Under the pieces are notes generated by a model. It had not been told where the DNA came from and ran no database searches. It saw only the letters and a list, made by a program, of their open reading frames with translations. Of a stretch of DNA of 64,000 bases, positions 22,130 through 32,239 are shown one piece after another (position 1 is the stretch's first letter; every line of letters begins with the position of its first letter). A program made the position numbers and the translations under genes. Source of the DNA: Thermoflexibacter ruber (lineage in GTDB: Bacteria > Bacteroidota > Bacteroidia > Cytophagales > Thermoflexibacteraceae); the NCBI RefSeq assembly GCF_900113045.1, contig NZ_FONY01000015.1, forward strand, positions 45,786 through 109,785, in the 5' to 3' direction.

Positions 22130-22801
22130 TTATAAGTCATTCCAACTGCCTTGCCAGTCAAAACCTTGTAATCCCTTAAATTTTTTCTTGTAATCATAAA
22201 AGGAAGGAATATCAAAGCAATAGCCATGATAGTAGTACTTACAATCAGTTTTTACAGCAAAATCTATTTCTAATAACATAGTGTAAATTCCCAAACTGCG
22301 ATTTGCCAATGCAAAATCATACATACCGTAAACACTTGAAACAGCCTCTTTCCCTACATCTAAAAAACTCATGGCTACTAACCTGTCAGCCTGATAGACC
22401 CCAACTTCTATGGCAGGGCAGGGAACTTTGGCAGGATTTGTAGAAAGAAAAGTGTAAATACTTTCAGGCATGTTTGCTTTGAACTTTACTTTGTGTTTTT
22501 CAAACAAATCTAATACGTTTTGGGTTATCTGGATAGGCTGGACGAGAACACTTAAATCTTGGTTCTTTTTCCAAATTTTTTGCTGATTTTTTGAAAGTGT
22601 AAATTTTTGTAAGTCGACTCGCAAAGGAATCACATTGCAAAACTGTCCTTGATAAAAACTTACATTGTAGCGGAAAAAGTATGTACCAAAATGCCTCCAC
22701 CCATTGGCTAAAACACTATCTAACGTTTCTGCTGTTATTTTCCTTGTGATAAAATATTCATTAATAAGGAAAGGCTTATACGTCCATTCAGACATAGACA
22801 C
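22130..22801 (-). CDS. Arginyl/leucyl-tRNA--protein transferase homologue (ATE1/Bpt C-terminal domain)
   Basis: 223 aa. The segment GWRHFGTYFFRYN...VIPLRVDLQKFTLSKNQQKIWKKN (about 32-78) matches the core of bacterial Bpt and eukaryotic ATE1. The C-terminal half (VSSVYGMYDF, SLGIYTMLLEIDFA, YYYHGYCF) follows the ATE_C domain with its GNAT-like fold. These enzymes transfer an amino acid from aminoacyl-tRNA to a protein N-terminus for N-end-rule degradation. The N-terminal cysteine cluster of canonical ATE1/Bpt is absent. A second ATG lies two codons in. Confidence 0.82.
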   Translation of the reverse strand: MSMSEWTYKPFLINEYFITRKITAETLDSVLANGWRHFGTYFFRYNVSFYQGQFCNVIPLRVDLQKFTLSKNQQKIWKKNQDLSVLVQPIQITQNVLDLFEKHKVKFKANMPESIYTFLSTNPAKVPCPAIEVGVYQADRLVAMSFLDVGKEAVSSVYGMYDFALANRSLGIYTMLLEIDFAVKTDCKYYYHGYCFDIPSFYDYKKKFKGLQGFDWQGSWNDL

Positions 22802-22889
22802 TGAAGTATTAAATTATTTTTAAATTTTGAGGAATTTTATTTATTTTGCAAGAACTTTTTATAAATTTATTGAGTAGATTAAAGTTAAG

Positions 22890-23696
22890 ATGAACAAAGA
22901 TGCCGTCATAAAACTTAGTGAGAGACTTCAAGAAACCACAGGAATCAGCCTCTTGCCTTTGGACAGAGAAGAAATTGCCTTAAAGATAAGGAGTTTGATT
23001 CAGTTTCCTAATTACTTTGCTAAGACCATTTTTATTCCTACAGCTGTACTGCTGACCTTAACAGTGTTAATTACGACAGTGTTTTGTTTTCTCGGTCAGT
23101 ATCTTTTAGGTACGATATTCTTTGTATTAGGAGGAACATTGGCTTCGCTTTGTGGGCTACTGTTTGGAGTAATCTTATTTATTAATCGTCTGTCAAAGGA
23201 AATAGAGTCTATTTTTACAGAAGTTCTCAAACAAGTACGTCTGCTTTTGCTTGAGGTTGGGGTAGCTGATGAGGATATGATAGTGGGCTGCATGGAAATT
23301 CCCGCACTTACAGAAGTCATAAAAGCAACAACCTTCATGGTAGGTATTTCAAACATAGAAAAAGACATTCAAAAGCGTTTACCTTATCTTTATTATCCTG
23401 TTTTCAACCTTATAGAGGGTTTATTTGAGTCGCTTCTCCAACGAGTGGAAACATATCTTGATTATGTAAACACCTCGAGTGAGTACAATCTTATGCCTAA
23501 AGCCTCAGGTATCTCCTCCTCCATTCAAAATTACAGCCAAAAAGGTATTTCAGATATAGACCGCTTATTGAGAGAGAGAACACAGCTGGTAAAAAAAGCA
23601 ACCTATAGAATTAATAAAGTACTGAAAATCATTGTTTTTATTCTTGCAAGTATATCCTTTTTGCTCTGTTCTATCTTTTTAAGTTTAGCGATTTAA
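22890..23696 (+). CDS. Membrane protein of unknown function
   Basis: 268 aa. Hydrophobic segments lie at about 45-65 and 70-95 (FLGQYLLGTIFFVLGGTLASLCGLLFGVILF), with a third at the C-terminal end (about 245-267). The region between is helical and charged. No signal peptide and no recognised domain. Divergent from the transferase gene, convergent with the oxidoreductase gene. Confidence 0.65.
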   Translation: MNKDAVIKLSERLQETTGISLLPLDREEIALKIRSLIQFPNYFAKTIFIPTAVLLTLTVLITTVFCFLGQYLLGTIFFVLGGTLASLCGLLFGVILFINRLSKEIESIFTEVLKQVRLLLLEVGVADEDMIVGCMEIPALTEVIKATTFMVGISNIEKDIQKRLPYLYYPVFNLIEGLFESLLQRVETYLDYVNTSSEYNLMPKASGISSSIQNYSQKGISDIDRLLRERTQLVKKATYRINKVLKIIVFILASISFLLCSIFLSLAI

Positions 23697-23722
23697 TCCA
23701 ATTGACCTATTTTTTACTTAGA

Positions 23723-24757
23723 CTATACTATAGGATAATCTTTCATTCTTTGAACTTGTCCTGTTTTTGCAGATTCGTAAGAAGCAAAAACTAAGTTCAA
23801 AGTTTTGATGTTATCCTCTGCCGTAGTTTCACAATTACCACCATTTAACCCTTGCAATATATTCCTGTTGGTATCTACCGCACTTGAATGCGCTACCGCA
23901 TAGGCAGGGTCAAGCCAAGAATACATCATAGGGGTTACTGTTTTTACAGTAGTCCCATTTTTAGTCGTAATGCGAATTTCACCATCCAAACCAAGATACA
24001 TACTTCCTTTTTCTGCTTCTACCAAGACAAAAGTTTGCGGAAATCGCTCATTTTCAAGGATAGAGGCATAGGACATCTCTGCGTAGCAGTGCAAGCCACT
24101 TTCCATTTCCATAAAGACATTGGCGACGTCCTCGCCTTTGATAGTAGGATTTATTCGCATGGTTTTTGCATAAAGCGTATTGACCTCCCCAAAATAAAAA
24201 CGCACAAGGTCAAGGATATGTACCCCTAAGTCTGCAATGATGAACTGCTCTAACTCTCTCAGGATAGGTTGGTTATCAAAAACAGGAAAGCTACAACAAA
24301 ATCTCAGATTAGCTTTGAAAGCCTTTCCAATAATCTGAGTATCTAAGAGATTTTTCAACTCTCGCAGCGGTGCTTGCCAACGGAAGTTTTCGTGTATAAA
24401 AAAACGGATAGAAGCCTCTTTCGCCGCTCTAAGCATCTTCAACGCATCTGCTTGATTTTCTGCCATAGGTTTTTGGCAAATAGCGTCTATTTTGTACTTG
24501 GAGGCAAGTAGTACTAATTCACAGTGAGTGTTTACGCTTGAGATAATGTCGACAAAATCAAGTTTCTCGTTGCGAAACATCTCCTCTGCCTGAGTGTAAA
24601 CTGTTGGATTGCCAAACTTTGTCGCTAATGCTTTGGCTTTACTTATATCCTTGTCGCAGACGGCAACTAATTTTACGCCTTCTAACTCGTGCCATGCGGC
24701 TACTTGGAAGTGCGACCAGAACCCACAACCTATTACTGCAAAGTTTTTCATTTTCAA
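23723..24757 (-). CDS. Gfo/Idh/MocA-family oxidoreductase
   Basis: 344 aa. The N-terminal NAD(P)-binding domain shows NFAVIGCGFWSHFQ (about 4-17) and the CQKPMA motif (about 93-98), whose Lys is the family's catalytic lysine. The C-terminal alpha/beta domain includes DLGVHILDLVRFYFG (about 176-190) with the conserved His/Asp. It is usually a sugar or inositol-type dehydrogenase or a sugar-modifying enzyme. The next gene on this strand is a sugar-type transporter, so the pair may handle one carbohydrate (inference). Confidence 0.9.
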   Translation of the reverse strand: MKMKNFAVIGCGFWSHFQVAAWHELEGVKLVAVCDKDISKAKALATKFGNPTVYTQAEEMFRNEKLDFVDIISSVNTHCELVLLASKYKIDAICQKPMAENQADALKMLRAAKEASIRFFIHENFRWQAPLRELKNLLDTQIIGKAFKANLRFCCSFPVFDNQPILRELEQFIIADLGVHILDLVRFYFGEVNTLYAKTMRINPTIKGEDVANVFMEMESGLHCYAEMSYASILENERFPQTFVLVEAEKGSMYLGLDGEIRITTKNGTTVKTVTPMMYSWLDPAYAVAHSSAVDTNRNILQGLNGGNCETTAEDNIKTLNLVFASYESAKTGQVQRMKDYPIV

Positions 24758-24811
24758 TGTATTTACTAATTTAGAAACAAACTTAATTAGATAGTTTTTT
24801 GCTCTTGATGC

Positions 24812-25807
24812 CTACTTAGCCAAAATCAGTAATACCAAGCCTATAAAATAAAAGCCAAACATTCCCGCTAATAGTTTGGAAGTACCTGCGGGAGCATTTG
24901 CAAATTCTTTCCAAACGAAAATTCCCCAAAGAGCCGCTACTATGGGAGCAGAATTGCTCAATCCGTAGGAAATAGCAAAGCCTGCTTGGTCTGCCGCCAT
25001 AAAGCTAAACACCATTCCGCAACACCAAATCATACCCCCAAGTATGCCTATAAGATGTTGCTTAGGCGTGCCTTTGAGGTAATCTCTCATACTGACAGAC
25101 TCTCCTTTAACAGGTTTTTTCATAAAAATAGGATTCAATACCCATGTGCTTAGGTAAGCCCCTACACAAAAGAAAAATACCCCTGTCAGCGGAGTTAGTT
25201 TGCCAATTTCAGGATTGGCATAGTCAGAAATCAGGGAAATAGCAACAAAGCGATAGAAAAAGGCAATGAGTACCCCTGCGATAAATGCAAGTATGACTCC
25301 CTTATAGGAAACTTCTGCTTTCCCTTGCTGTAGGCGTTGGTAGGCTAAGGTGCAAAGATAGATAGCCAAAGCAATCGCAGTCCCTCCCGCTAAGAGATAA
25401 TAAGGATTTCCTTCGGGCTTGCCAATGTAATTGACCAAAATACCTAATAGCCAAGCTAAACCTCCACCTATTGGGAAGGCAGTTGCCATGCCTGCTAAGG
25501 AAATACCTGCAACTAAAAGCAGGTTTCCAAGATTCCAAATTACTCCTCCGAGCATGGCATAAGCGATATAGGTAGGCGTAGCCTGTGCGAGGCTCTCCCA
25601 AAATGTCTGCCCTGTATCACCCATACTACCTATGGTGATAGCCGCTAAAAAAGATAAAAGCAAAATGCCTAAGGCACAGTCCCAATAATAAAGCTCAAAA
25701 CGCCATGCTAAACCTGCCCAATTTCGAGTATTTTGCCAAGAACCCCAGCAAATCATTGCTAAGATGCAAAAAATCACTGCTAATGGATAATTTTGAATGA
25801 CTATCAT
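24812..25807 (-). CDS. GRP/RhaT-like sugar transporter (DMT superfamily)
   Basis: The frame opens at 25861, but the ATG at 25807 (331 aa) is preferred because homologues begin with a short N-terminus followed by PLAVIFCILAMICWGSW. Ten membrane segments are expected. Motifs include CWGSWQNT...LAWRFELYYWD (about 18-45), GGVIWNLGNLLLVAGISLAGMATAFPIGGGLAW and GGMIWCCGMVFSFMAADQAGFAISYGLSN. This is the pattern of the glucose/ribose porter and L-rhamnose transporter branches. Located 54 bp upstream of the oxidoreductase gene in the same direction, hence a likely operon. Confidence 0.82.
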   Translation of the reverse strand: MIVIQNYPLAVIFCILAMICWGSWQNTRNWAGLAWRFELYYWDCALGILLLSFLAAITIGSMGDTGQTFWESLAQATPTYIAYAMLGGVIWNLGNLLLVAGISLAGMATAFPIGGGLAWLLGILVNYIGKPEGNPYYLLAGGTAIALAIYLCTLAYQRLQQGKAEVSYKGVILAFIAGVLIAFFYRFVAISLISDYANPEIGKLTPLTGVFFFCVGAYLSTWVLNPIFMKKPVKGESVSMRDYLKGTPKQHLIGILGGMIWCCGMVFSFMAADQAGFAISYGLSNSAPIVAALWGIFVWKEFANAPAGTSKLLAGMFGFYFIGLVLLILAK

Positions 25808-25966
25808 AGTAGAAATGTTATTGATAGAGTAAAAAATCAGGAACGAAAGGCTGTATGACAAATATTAGTTTTTTTGTTTAAAAATTTGTATAATTAAGAA
25901 AGAATTTTTAGCAGTTTATAATCAGGTGTTGCTTTCAAATGTATGATAATTTTATGTGTTTAAAAA

Positions 25967-26032
25967 AATCCGTTCTCATCGGTACAATCTGTGTCATCAG
26001 TGTTCCAAAATAGAACACCGATAATACGGATT
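25967..26032. repeat. Imperfect nested inverted repeat
   Basis: Outer arms AATCCGT (25967-25973) and ACGGATT (26026-26032), then TCGGT against ACCGA, and GTTC against GAAC inside. It is more GC-rich than its surroundings and untranslated. It could be a dispersed intergenic repeat or mRNA structure. The rest of 25808-26292 is AT-rich with no ORF. Confidence 0.5.
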
Positions 26033-26236
26033 GGGCTGATAAACACAGATTTTTATTCAAAAAAACACTTTTCTCATCAAATTGATAACAGCAGATAAAA
26101 TACCATCATACAATTGGAATCATCACCATCAGTACTTTATCAAATTTTTCAAAAGTTTGTGCCTTACCCTATTTGGATTGTAGATTCTGCTAATCAAAAA
26201 AATTCGACAAATTTTAAACCTTTCTGAGTTTAGTTA

Positions 26237-26267
26237 GTCTAAAAGAAATATTTTACTTTCTTTAGAC
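26237..26267. promoter_or_regulatory. Operator-like inverted repeat upstream of the TonB-type receptor
   Basis: GTCTAAAAGAAA pairs with TTTCTTTAGAC around an 8-base centre, 25 bp upstream of the receptor ATG. It shares the half-site AGTCTAAA with the sites at 29526 and 33526, suggesting one metal-responsive regulator (inference). Confidence 0.45.
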
Positions 26268-26292
26268 CAACGACTTAACCACTTAAAAAACC

Positions 26293-29121
26293 ATGAAAAA
26301 AATTTACTTCATTCTCATTGGCTTGTTTTTTTTGGCAAGCACCTTACAAGCCCAAAATTTAGAACTAAAAGGGACAGTATCGGATAGTTTAGACAAATCT
26401 CCCCTGATTAGTGCCAATGTAATCCTTACGGGTATCAGAGATACTACCAAAAAGTTTTTTACCACTACCGACTTAGAAGGCAACTTCAGCCTCAAACCTA
26501 CTCAAAGACAACCTTATAAACTGAAAATCACCTTTATAGGTTATAAAGACATTGATACCACTATCTTCTTTCGCCAACCTGTGCTGGACTTAGGCAATAT
26601 ATACCTCGCTCCCAAAGTATCAATGCTCAAACAAGTCGAAGTAGTTGGGCAGGCGGCACTCGCCCAGCAAAAAGGAGATACAGTAGAACTAAGCACCAAA
26701 GCTTACAAAATGAATAAAGATGCTTCTGCGGAGGACTTGATAAAGAAAATGCCGGGTTTGACCGTAGAGGGAGGAGTAGTACAAGCACAAGGAGAAAACG
26801 TAGGGCGTGTATTGGTGGACGGGAGAGAATTTTTTGGGGACGATGCCGTTATTGCTTTGCGGAACTTGCCTTCGGAGGTCATAGAAAAAATCCAAGTTTT
26901 TGACCGACTAAGTGAGCAGTCCCAATTTAGCGGTTTTGATGACGGAAATACTATCAAAACGATTAATATCGTTACCAAAGCAGATAGCCGCAACGGTCAA
27001 TTTGGGCGAATCTACGGGGGCTACGGTACTGATGACCGCTACCAAGCAGGCGCAACGCTCAACTATTTCAAAGAAGCTCGCCGTATTTCTTTGGTGGCTC
27101 TCAGCAACAATATTAACCAACAAAATTTTTCTTCTCAGGACTTAGCAGGAGTTTCGGGCAACCAAGGAGGAGGTAATCGCGGACAAGGAGGCAGAGGGCA
27201 AGGCGGAGCGGGTAGAGGTGGGCAAGGTGGCGGAAATTGGCAGGGGGGAAACAACAATGCCAATAATTTCCTAATAGGTCAGCAAAGCGGAATCACCAAT
27301 ACACATTCCATTGGCTTGAATTACAGCGATAATTGGGGAAAGAAAGTAACAATTACGGGTAGTTATTTCTTTAACCGCAGCACCAATGTCAATGCCCAAG
27401 ACTTGGCTCGTACTTTGTTTTTAAGCAATAATACCAATCAACTCTACGACCAAAACAGCCTTTCGGAAAGTGCTAACCAAAATCACCGCTTGAATGCTCG
27501 CTTGGAGTACAAAATAGATTCTGCAAATTCTTTGCTGATTACCCCAAGATTGAGTTTCCAACTCAACGAAGCCTCTACTAATCTGACAGGAGCAAATGCT
27601 TTAGCCAATGGTGCTTTACTGAATAGAACACAAAATTTGAATCGCAACAATGTTTTTGCGTATAATTTTGGTAATGAGATTCTCTTTCGTCATGCTTTTA
27701 AAAAACGAGGACGCACCTACTCCGTTAGCCTTAATACTAATTTTAATAATCGCGACAACGAATCTTTCTTATTCGCTCAAAATGAGTTTTTCCAAGGGAA
27801 TATCATCAATACTACTAACCAAAACCAGCGCACCGACCAGCTTACTAATGCTTACACTATTGAGGGCAATTTATCTTATACTGAGCCTATCAATCGCCAA
27901 AGCGTCTTGCAGTTAGACTATAATATTTCCTACAACAACAACTATTCTGACCGCAGAACCAATGCTTTCAATGAAACAAGCCAAACATTTAATATTTTGG
28001 ACACTTTGCTTTCCAATACTTTTGATAATGACTATGTTTCTCACAGAGGGGGAGTAAGCTATCGCTATAATAACAGAAAAACGCAGTTTACGGCAGGTAT
28101 GTCATACCAAAATGCCCAGCTTATTGGGGAACAGCTTTTTCCTATCAACAATACCGTTCAACGCAATTTCAATAACTTATTACCTAATTTTAACCTACGG
28201 TACAATTTTTCTAATACCAAAAATATTCGCCTTTTTTACCGTACTTCGGTCAATGCCCCTTCGGTAAACCAGTTGCAAAATGTAGTCAATAATACCAATC
28301 CTCTTTTCCTGACCTCAGGAAATCCAGATTTGGTACAAAGCTACAATCACCGCCTTGTTCTGCGCTACTCGGCAAATAATCCAGAAAAAGCCACCACTTT
28401 TTTCACCTTTTTTAATGTAAACTATACTCAAAATCCAATTAGCAATGCGGTTACGATTGCTCAAAGAGATACAATCATTGCCAACGAGATTGTCTTAAAA
28501 AGAGGTTCGCAATTCTCCCAACCTGTCAATCTTGACAATCAGTTGAATCTGAATTATTTTAGCGTCTATGGGCTTCCTATTAAAAAACTCAAAATTACGG
28601 TAAACTTCAATACCAGAGTAGGCTATACCAGAACCCCAAGCCTGATAAATAATACTACGAACATTTCTGATAGCTACGTTATCAGCCAAGGGCTTACTAT
28701 TGCCAGCAACATCAGTGAAAACATAGACTTTAACCTTTCTTACTCAGGGAATTACGGTATAGTGAAAAACTCTATCCAAGCCCAGTTGGACAATACCTAT
28801 TACTCGCAAACAACCAACCTCCGCACCAATTTTCTTTTCAGAAACTTTCTCTTGCAAAGCGATATAGGGCATACTTGGTTCACAGGTTTGGCAGGTGGCT
28901 TTAACCAAAACTTCTTGCTTTGGAACATGAGCATAGGGCGAAAGTTGTGGAATCAGAAGGGAGAAATCAAACTGAGTGTGTTTGACTTGCTAAACCAAAA
29001 CAACAGCATAGTGCGAAATGTAAGCGAATCTTACATTGAGGACGTAAGAACCCAAGTGCTTCGCCAATACTATATGCTCATATTTACTTACAATATTCGG
29101 AATTTTGGAGGGAAAAAGTAA
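26293..29121 (+). CDS. TonB-dependent receptor-like outer-membrane protein (OMP_b-brl_3 type)
   Basis: 942 aa. Signal peptide MKKIYFILIGLFFLASTLQAQ, then a carboxypeptidase-regulatory-like domain (about 24-105: LKGTVSDSLDKSPLISANVILTG). A plug-like domain follows (about 120-225, with KMPGLTVEGG and GRVLVDGREFFGDD), then a Gly/Asn/Gln-rich low-complexity insert (about 290-325) and a large barrel to a final NIRNFGGKK. It fits the outer membrane beta-barrel family 3 proteins, relatives of SusC/TonB receptors without the classical TonB box. Substrate unknown; an operator-like repeat upstream suggests metal regulation. Confidence 0.88.
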   Translation: MKKIYFILIGLFFLASTLQAQNLELKGTVSDSLDKSPLISANVILTGIRDTTKKFFTTTDLEGNFSLKPTQRQPYKLKITFIGYKDIDTTIFFRQPVLDLGNIYLAPKVSMLKQVEVVGQAALAQQKGDTVELSTKAYKMNKDASAEDLIKKMPGLTVEGGVVQAQGENVGRVLVDGREFFGDDAVIALRNLPSEVIEKIQVFDRLSEQSQFSGFDDGNTIKTINIVTKADSRNGQFGRIYGGYGTDDRYQAGATLNYFKEARRISLVALSNNINQQNFSSQDLAGVSGNQGGGNRGQGGRGQGGAGRGGQGGGNWQGGNNNANNFLIGQQSGITNTHSIGLNYSDNWGKKVTITGSYFFNRSTNVNAQDLARTLFLSNNTNQLYDQNSLSESANQNHRLNARLEYKIDSANSLLITPRLSFQLNEASTNLTGANALANGALLNRTQNLNRNNVFAYNFGNEILFRHAFKKRGRTYSVSLNTNFNNRDNESFLFAQNEFFQGNIINTTNQNQRTDQLTNAYTIEGNLSYTEPINRQSVLQLDYNISYNNNYSDRRTNAFNETSQTFNILDTLLSNTFDNDYVSHRGGVSYRYNNRKTQFTAGMSYQNAQLIGEQLFPINNTVQRNFNNLLPNFNLRYNFSNTKNIRLFYRTSVNAPSVNQLQNVVNNTNPLFLTSGNPDLVQSYNHRLVLRYSANNPEKATTFFTFFNVNYTQNPISNAVTIAQRDTIIANEIVLKRGSQFSQPVNLDNQLNLNYFSVYGLPIKKLKITVNFNTRVGYTRTPSLINNTTNISDSYVISQGLTIASNISENIDFNLSYSGNYGIVKNSIQAQLDNTYYSQTTNLRTNFLFRNFLLQSDIGHTWFTGLAGGFNQNFLLWNMSIGRKLWNQKGEIKLSVFDLLNQNNSIVRNVSESYIEDVRTQVLRQYYMLIFTYNIRNFGGKK

Positions 29122-29444
29122 CCTATGACCTATTACTCTGCTGAGGGTAATTTATCTATATCAAACACCAAAGGTGTGCTATATTTGTAGCCACCAAAGT
29201 GATTGCCTGACTAAACTCCGAAGAAGTGAAACCTGACTTACACGGCGTATTTGAAGTTCTTTAGGGAGTTTTCTTTGGTAAAGTTTATCTTTACTTATTG
29301 GTAACACATTTGTAAAATATAATCTTGTATGTAAATGTCCATAATTTTCTGCAGAGTTCATGTTCCAAAATTAGAATATTAAGCGTCATTCTATTCACCT
29401 GCTAAATATGAACAAGTAACAAGCTCAAGCTAATCAGAGTCGCA

Positions 29445-29483
29445 ACAAAAATTTATTTAGAATTAATCTAAATAAATTTTTGT
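29445..29483. promoter_or_regulatory. Perfect 17-bp-arm palindrome, putative operator or terminator
   Basis: Arms ACAAAAATTTATTTAGA and TCTAAATAAATTTTTGT are exactly complementary around a 5-base centre ATTAA. The right arm runs into TTTTTATAAG, so it could terminate transcription from upstream. The core TTTAGA-ATTAA-TCTAAA resembles metal-regulator operators and lies 72 bp before a siderophore receptor. Confidence 0.6.
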
Positions 29484-29525
29484 TTTTATAAGTTTGATAT
29501 TATTTTTGCGAATATAATTGGAATT

Positions 29526-29542
29526 AGTCTAAATAAAAACAA
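29526..29542 (+). promoter_or_regulatory. Shared AGTCTAAATAAAAACAA site before the siderophore receptor
   Basis: This 17-base sequence lies 12 bp before the receptor ATG and recurs exactly at 33526-33542. With the preceding GGAATT it forms an imperfect palindrome. Likely an iron-responsive operator overlapping the promoter or leader (inference). Confidence 0.5.
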
Positions 29543-29554
29543 ATAAATTGACCT

Positions 29555-31996
29555 ATGAAAAATTGTTACTATATATTAATATTTTTGATACTTTCTGCTG
29601 CTCCCTTTCTTACCTTAGCTCAGTCTATCAAAGGCAGCATCAAAGACCAAAATGATAAACCTGTACCTGCCTTAAATATCGTTTTAGAAGGCACGGGCAT
29701 GGGTACAATCACTGATACGGAAGGACAGTTTACTATTACTAATATTCAAGCAGGAAAATACAAACTTGTAGTTTCTGGTATAGGCTACCTTAGCCAAAGG
29801 CAGAATATTGTTCTTAAAGAGGGTGATGAGTTAATCCTAAACCTTGTAGTAACAGAAAACATCACCGAACTCCAAAGCGTGGAAATCATAGGACGTAAGG
29901 AAACAACATATAAAAATGAAAGTTCCTTTATCGCAACCAAAACTGCTACTGCTCTCAAAGACATTCCGCAGTCGGTTAGCTATGTAACCAAAGAGCTAAT
30001 CCAAGACCAACAAGCCATTCGTACAGGTGAAATTATCAAAAATGTAAGCGGTGTCAATCAGTTTTCTTTTTATGATGATTTTACTCTACGCGGTTTTCGT
30101 AGCAATGTACAGCTTATTAATGGACTACGAATTACAAGTGGATTCTGGAAACAGCCTTTAACTATCAACTTGGAGAGAATGGAAGTCATAAAAGGACCTG
30201 CTTCTGCTCTTTTTGGGAATACCGACCCAGGAGGCACCATTAACCGAGTTACCAAAAAGCCTTTGGACGAAAAACGTCAGTCATTAAGTTTTACTACAGG
30301 TAGTTTCCAAACATTTAGAGCTTTGGCAGATTTTACAGGACCTATGAATGAGCAAAAAACCTTGCTTTATCGGCTCAATTTAGGTTATGAAAATGCAGAG
30401 AGTTTTCGCAATATGCAGTTTAATAACAACATCGTTATAGCTCCTTCTATTTCTTTCTTACCAAGTGAAAAAACAAGAATCAATTTTGACATGGTATATA
30501 ACCGTTCTAAAAGCCGCTTAGACAGAGGACAGGCGGTTTTTGGAACAGGCGACCTTTACTCTACGCCTATTTCCTTTGCCACAGGAGCAGTAAATGATTT
30601 TTTAAATGAAGATAACTTATTTATTACTGCTTCTTTAAACCACAAATTTTCTGAGAAAATTACTTTTAATACTTCTTACATGAAGTTCGCTTATGCAGAG
30701 GATTTATTAGAGCATCGTACTGCCAATAGATATGCCAAAGATGGAACGGGAAGGGATATTCCAACACTTTTAGAAATGCAAGTTTTCCTACGCCAGCGTA
30801 AGCGATTTGTAGATAATTTGACTACTTATTTTACTATTGATTTTAATACAGGAAAGAGTGTAAGCCACAAACTATTAGTAGGTTATGACTACATCCAAGA
30901 AACTGTACCTTTAGGCGGTGGCTTCTCTGTAGCAAGTGGCTATCGCAATGCCGCTAATACAGGAATCATCGGGACATTCAATCCTGCTAATGCAAGGAAT
31001 TATTTGTTGGACAGTCGTGGGAATCCTATCCCTAACGTACCTCATTTTGACTTGGCAAGTGGAAATCCTTACCGAATAGCCGACATAAGCAAGTATTTCT
31101 TTACACAAAGTGTAATTGTGCCAAGTTTTTATAGCATTAATGGTTTTTATCTCCAAGACCAAATCAAAATAGGTAAATTACAAGCTCTCATTGGCTTGCG
31201 TCAGGAATACTACAATGACTTGTTCAGTTATAAAACAGCAGACGAGCAGAAAATACAGCAAACAGCCCTTATTCCCCGTATAGGTTTGGTGTATTCGCTT
31301 ACGCAGCATATCAATACGTATCTAACTTACGTAGAAGGTTACAATCCTCAAACGGCTAGTTCTATTGCTAATCCTAATGCAGGAGGTCCTTTTGACCCTT
31401 TGACTTCTAAAATGATAGAAGTAGGAGCAAAAGGTGAATTTTTCGATAAAATGTTATCTGCAAATCTGGCAATCTATCAGATTACACAAAATAATATTCT
31501 TATCAATGCAGGTAGCCCCACCAATCCCGACCTGCTTCGTCAAATAGGGCAAGAAAGAGCAAGAGGCTTTGAAATTGACTTCATAGGGCGAGTATTGCCA
31601 AATTGGAGTGTAGTGATAAACTATGCCTATAACAATGCCATCATCAGCAAAAGTAGTAATGAATCCGAAATTGGAAATCAGAAACCCAATGCTCCCAAAC
31701 ACCAAGGCAACTTTTGGACTAAGTACGTAATAGACCGAGGGAAATTGGAAGGTTTAGGTTTTGGCTTAGGAGGGAATTTTGTAGATGAAAGAGTACCTTC
31801 ACTGAACAGAGGGCAACGTCTCCCTAAGTATGCTCTGCTTAATGCAGCTTTATATTATAGTTTTAATAAATTTTTGATTTCATTGAATATCAATAATATA
31901 GGAAATAAAGTGCACTGGGTAGGAGGTTACGACTATATCAGGCTTTTCCCCGGCGCGCCACGCAATTTCTTAGCTACCGTAGCTTACACCTTTTAA
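29555..31996 (+). CDS. TonB-dependent siderophore receptor
   Basis: 813 aa. The signal peptide ends LAQ (about 23). Residues about 24-110 form a carboxypeptidase-regulatory-like domain. The plug (about 125-235) has KDIPQSVSYVTKELI and the diagnostic MEVIKGPASALFGNTDPGGTINRVTKKP stretch typical of FhuA/FoxA/FpvA-type receptors. The rest is a 22-strand barrel ending FLATVAYTF with a terminal Phe. It takes up ferric-siderophore complexes using TonB/ExbBD energy. The next gene is a PepSY membrane protein, the usual partner. The palindromic sites upstream suggest iron repression. Confidence 0.93.
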   Translation: MKNCYYILIFLILSAAPFLTLAQSIKGSIKDQNDKPVPALNIVLEGTGMGTITDTEGQFTITNIQAGKYKLVVSGIGYLSQRQNIVLKEGDELILNLVVTENITELQSVEIIGRKETTYKNESSFIATKTATALKDIPQSVSYVTKELIQDQQAIRTGEIIKNVSGVNQFSFYDDFTLRGFRSNVQLINGLRITSGFWKQPLTINLERMEVIKGPASALFGNTDPGGTINRVTKKPLDEKRQSLSFTTGSFQTFRALADFTGPMNEQKTLLYRLNLGYENAESFRNMQFNNNIVIAPSISFLPSEKTRINFDMVYNRSKSRLDRGQAVFGTGDLYSTPISFATGAVNDFLNEDNLFITASLNHKFSEKITFNTSYMKFAYAEDLLEHRTANRYAKDGTGRDIPTLLEMQVFLRQRKRFVDNLTTYFTIDFNTGKSVSHKLLVGYDYIQETVPLGGGFSVASGYRNAANTGIIGTFNPANARNYLLDSRGNPIPNVPHFDLASGNPYRIADISKYFFTQSVIVPSFYSINGFYLQDQIKIGKLQALIGLRQEYYNDLFSYKTADEQKIQQTALIPRIGLVYSLTQHINTYLTYVEGYNPQTASSIANPNAGGPFDPLTSKMIEVGAKGEFFDKMLSANLAIYQITQNNILINAGSPTNPDLLRQIGQERARGFEIDFIGRVLPNWSVVINYAYNNAIISKSSNESEIGNQKPNAPKHQGNFWTKYVIDRGKLEGLGFGLGGNFVDERVPSLNRGQRLPKYALLNAALYYSFNKFLISLNINNIGNKVHWVGGYDYIRLFPGAPRNFLATVAYTF

Positions 31997-32239
31997 TCAC
32001 AGAATTAAAGATACATACTTACTATATTATGTTAATTTTAGATATTGAATGAATCTCAATATCCAATTACATTGAAAAAACTACTCTGTTTTATGGGGTA
32101 GCTTTTTATATTCAAACAAAATTAGTTTGCGAATTTATTTGATTGAAAAAGTATTACTATCCATCTTTTACATCTTACAGGTTTGCGAAATCTATCAGGT
32201 GTGAGTATAACTTTTGAATCCAAAACTTATATAACAATT

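Larger units (their letters stand above)
29122..29554. other. Intergenic region with long palindrome
   Basis: Contains a long A/T palindrome (29445-29483) and an AGTCTAAATAAAAACAA site (29526-29542). The part 29150-29300 has an open minus-strand frame without initiation context or homology I can recognise, which I do not call a gene. Confidence 0.5.

Noticed and set aside
29179-29361. Minus-strand ORF before the siderophore receptor
   Set aside because: 60 aa with no signal, domain or ribosome-binding site, and situated in a regulatory spacer; not supported as a gene.
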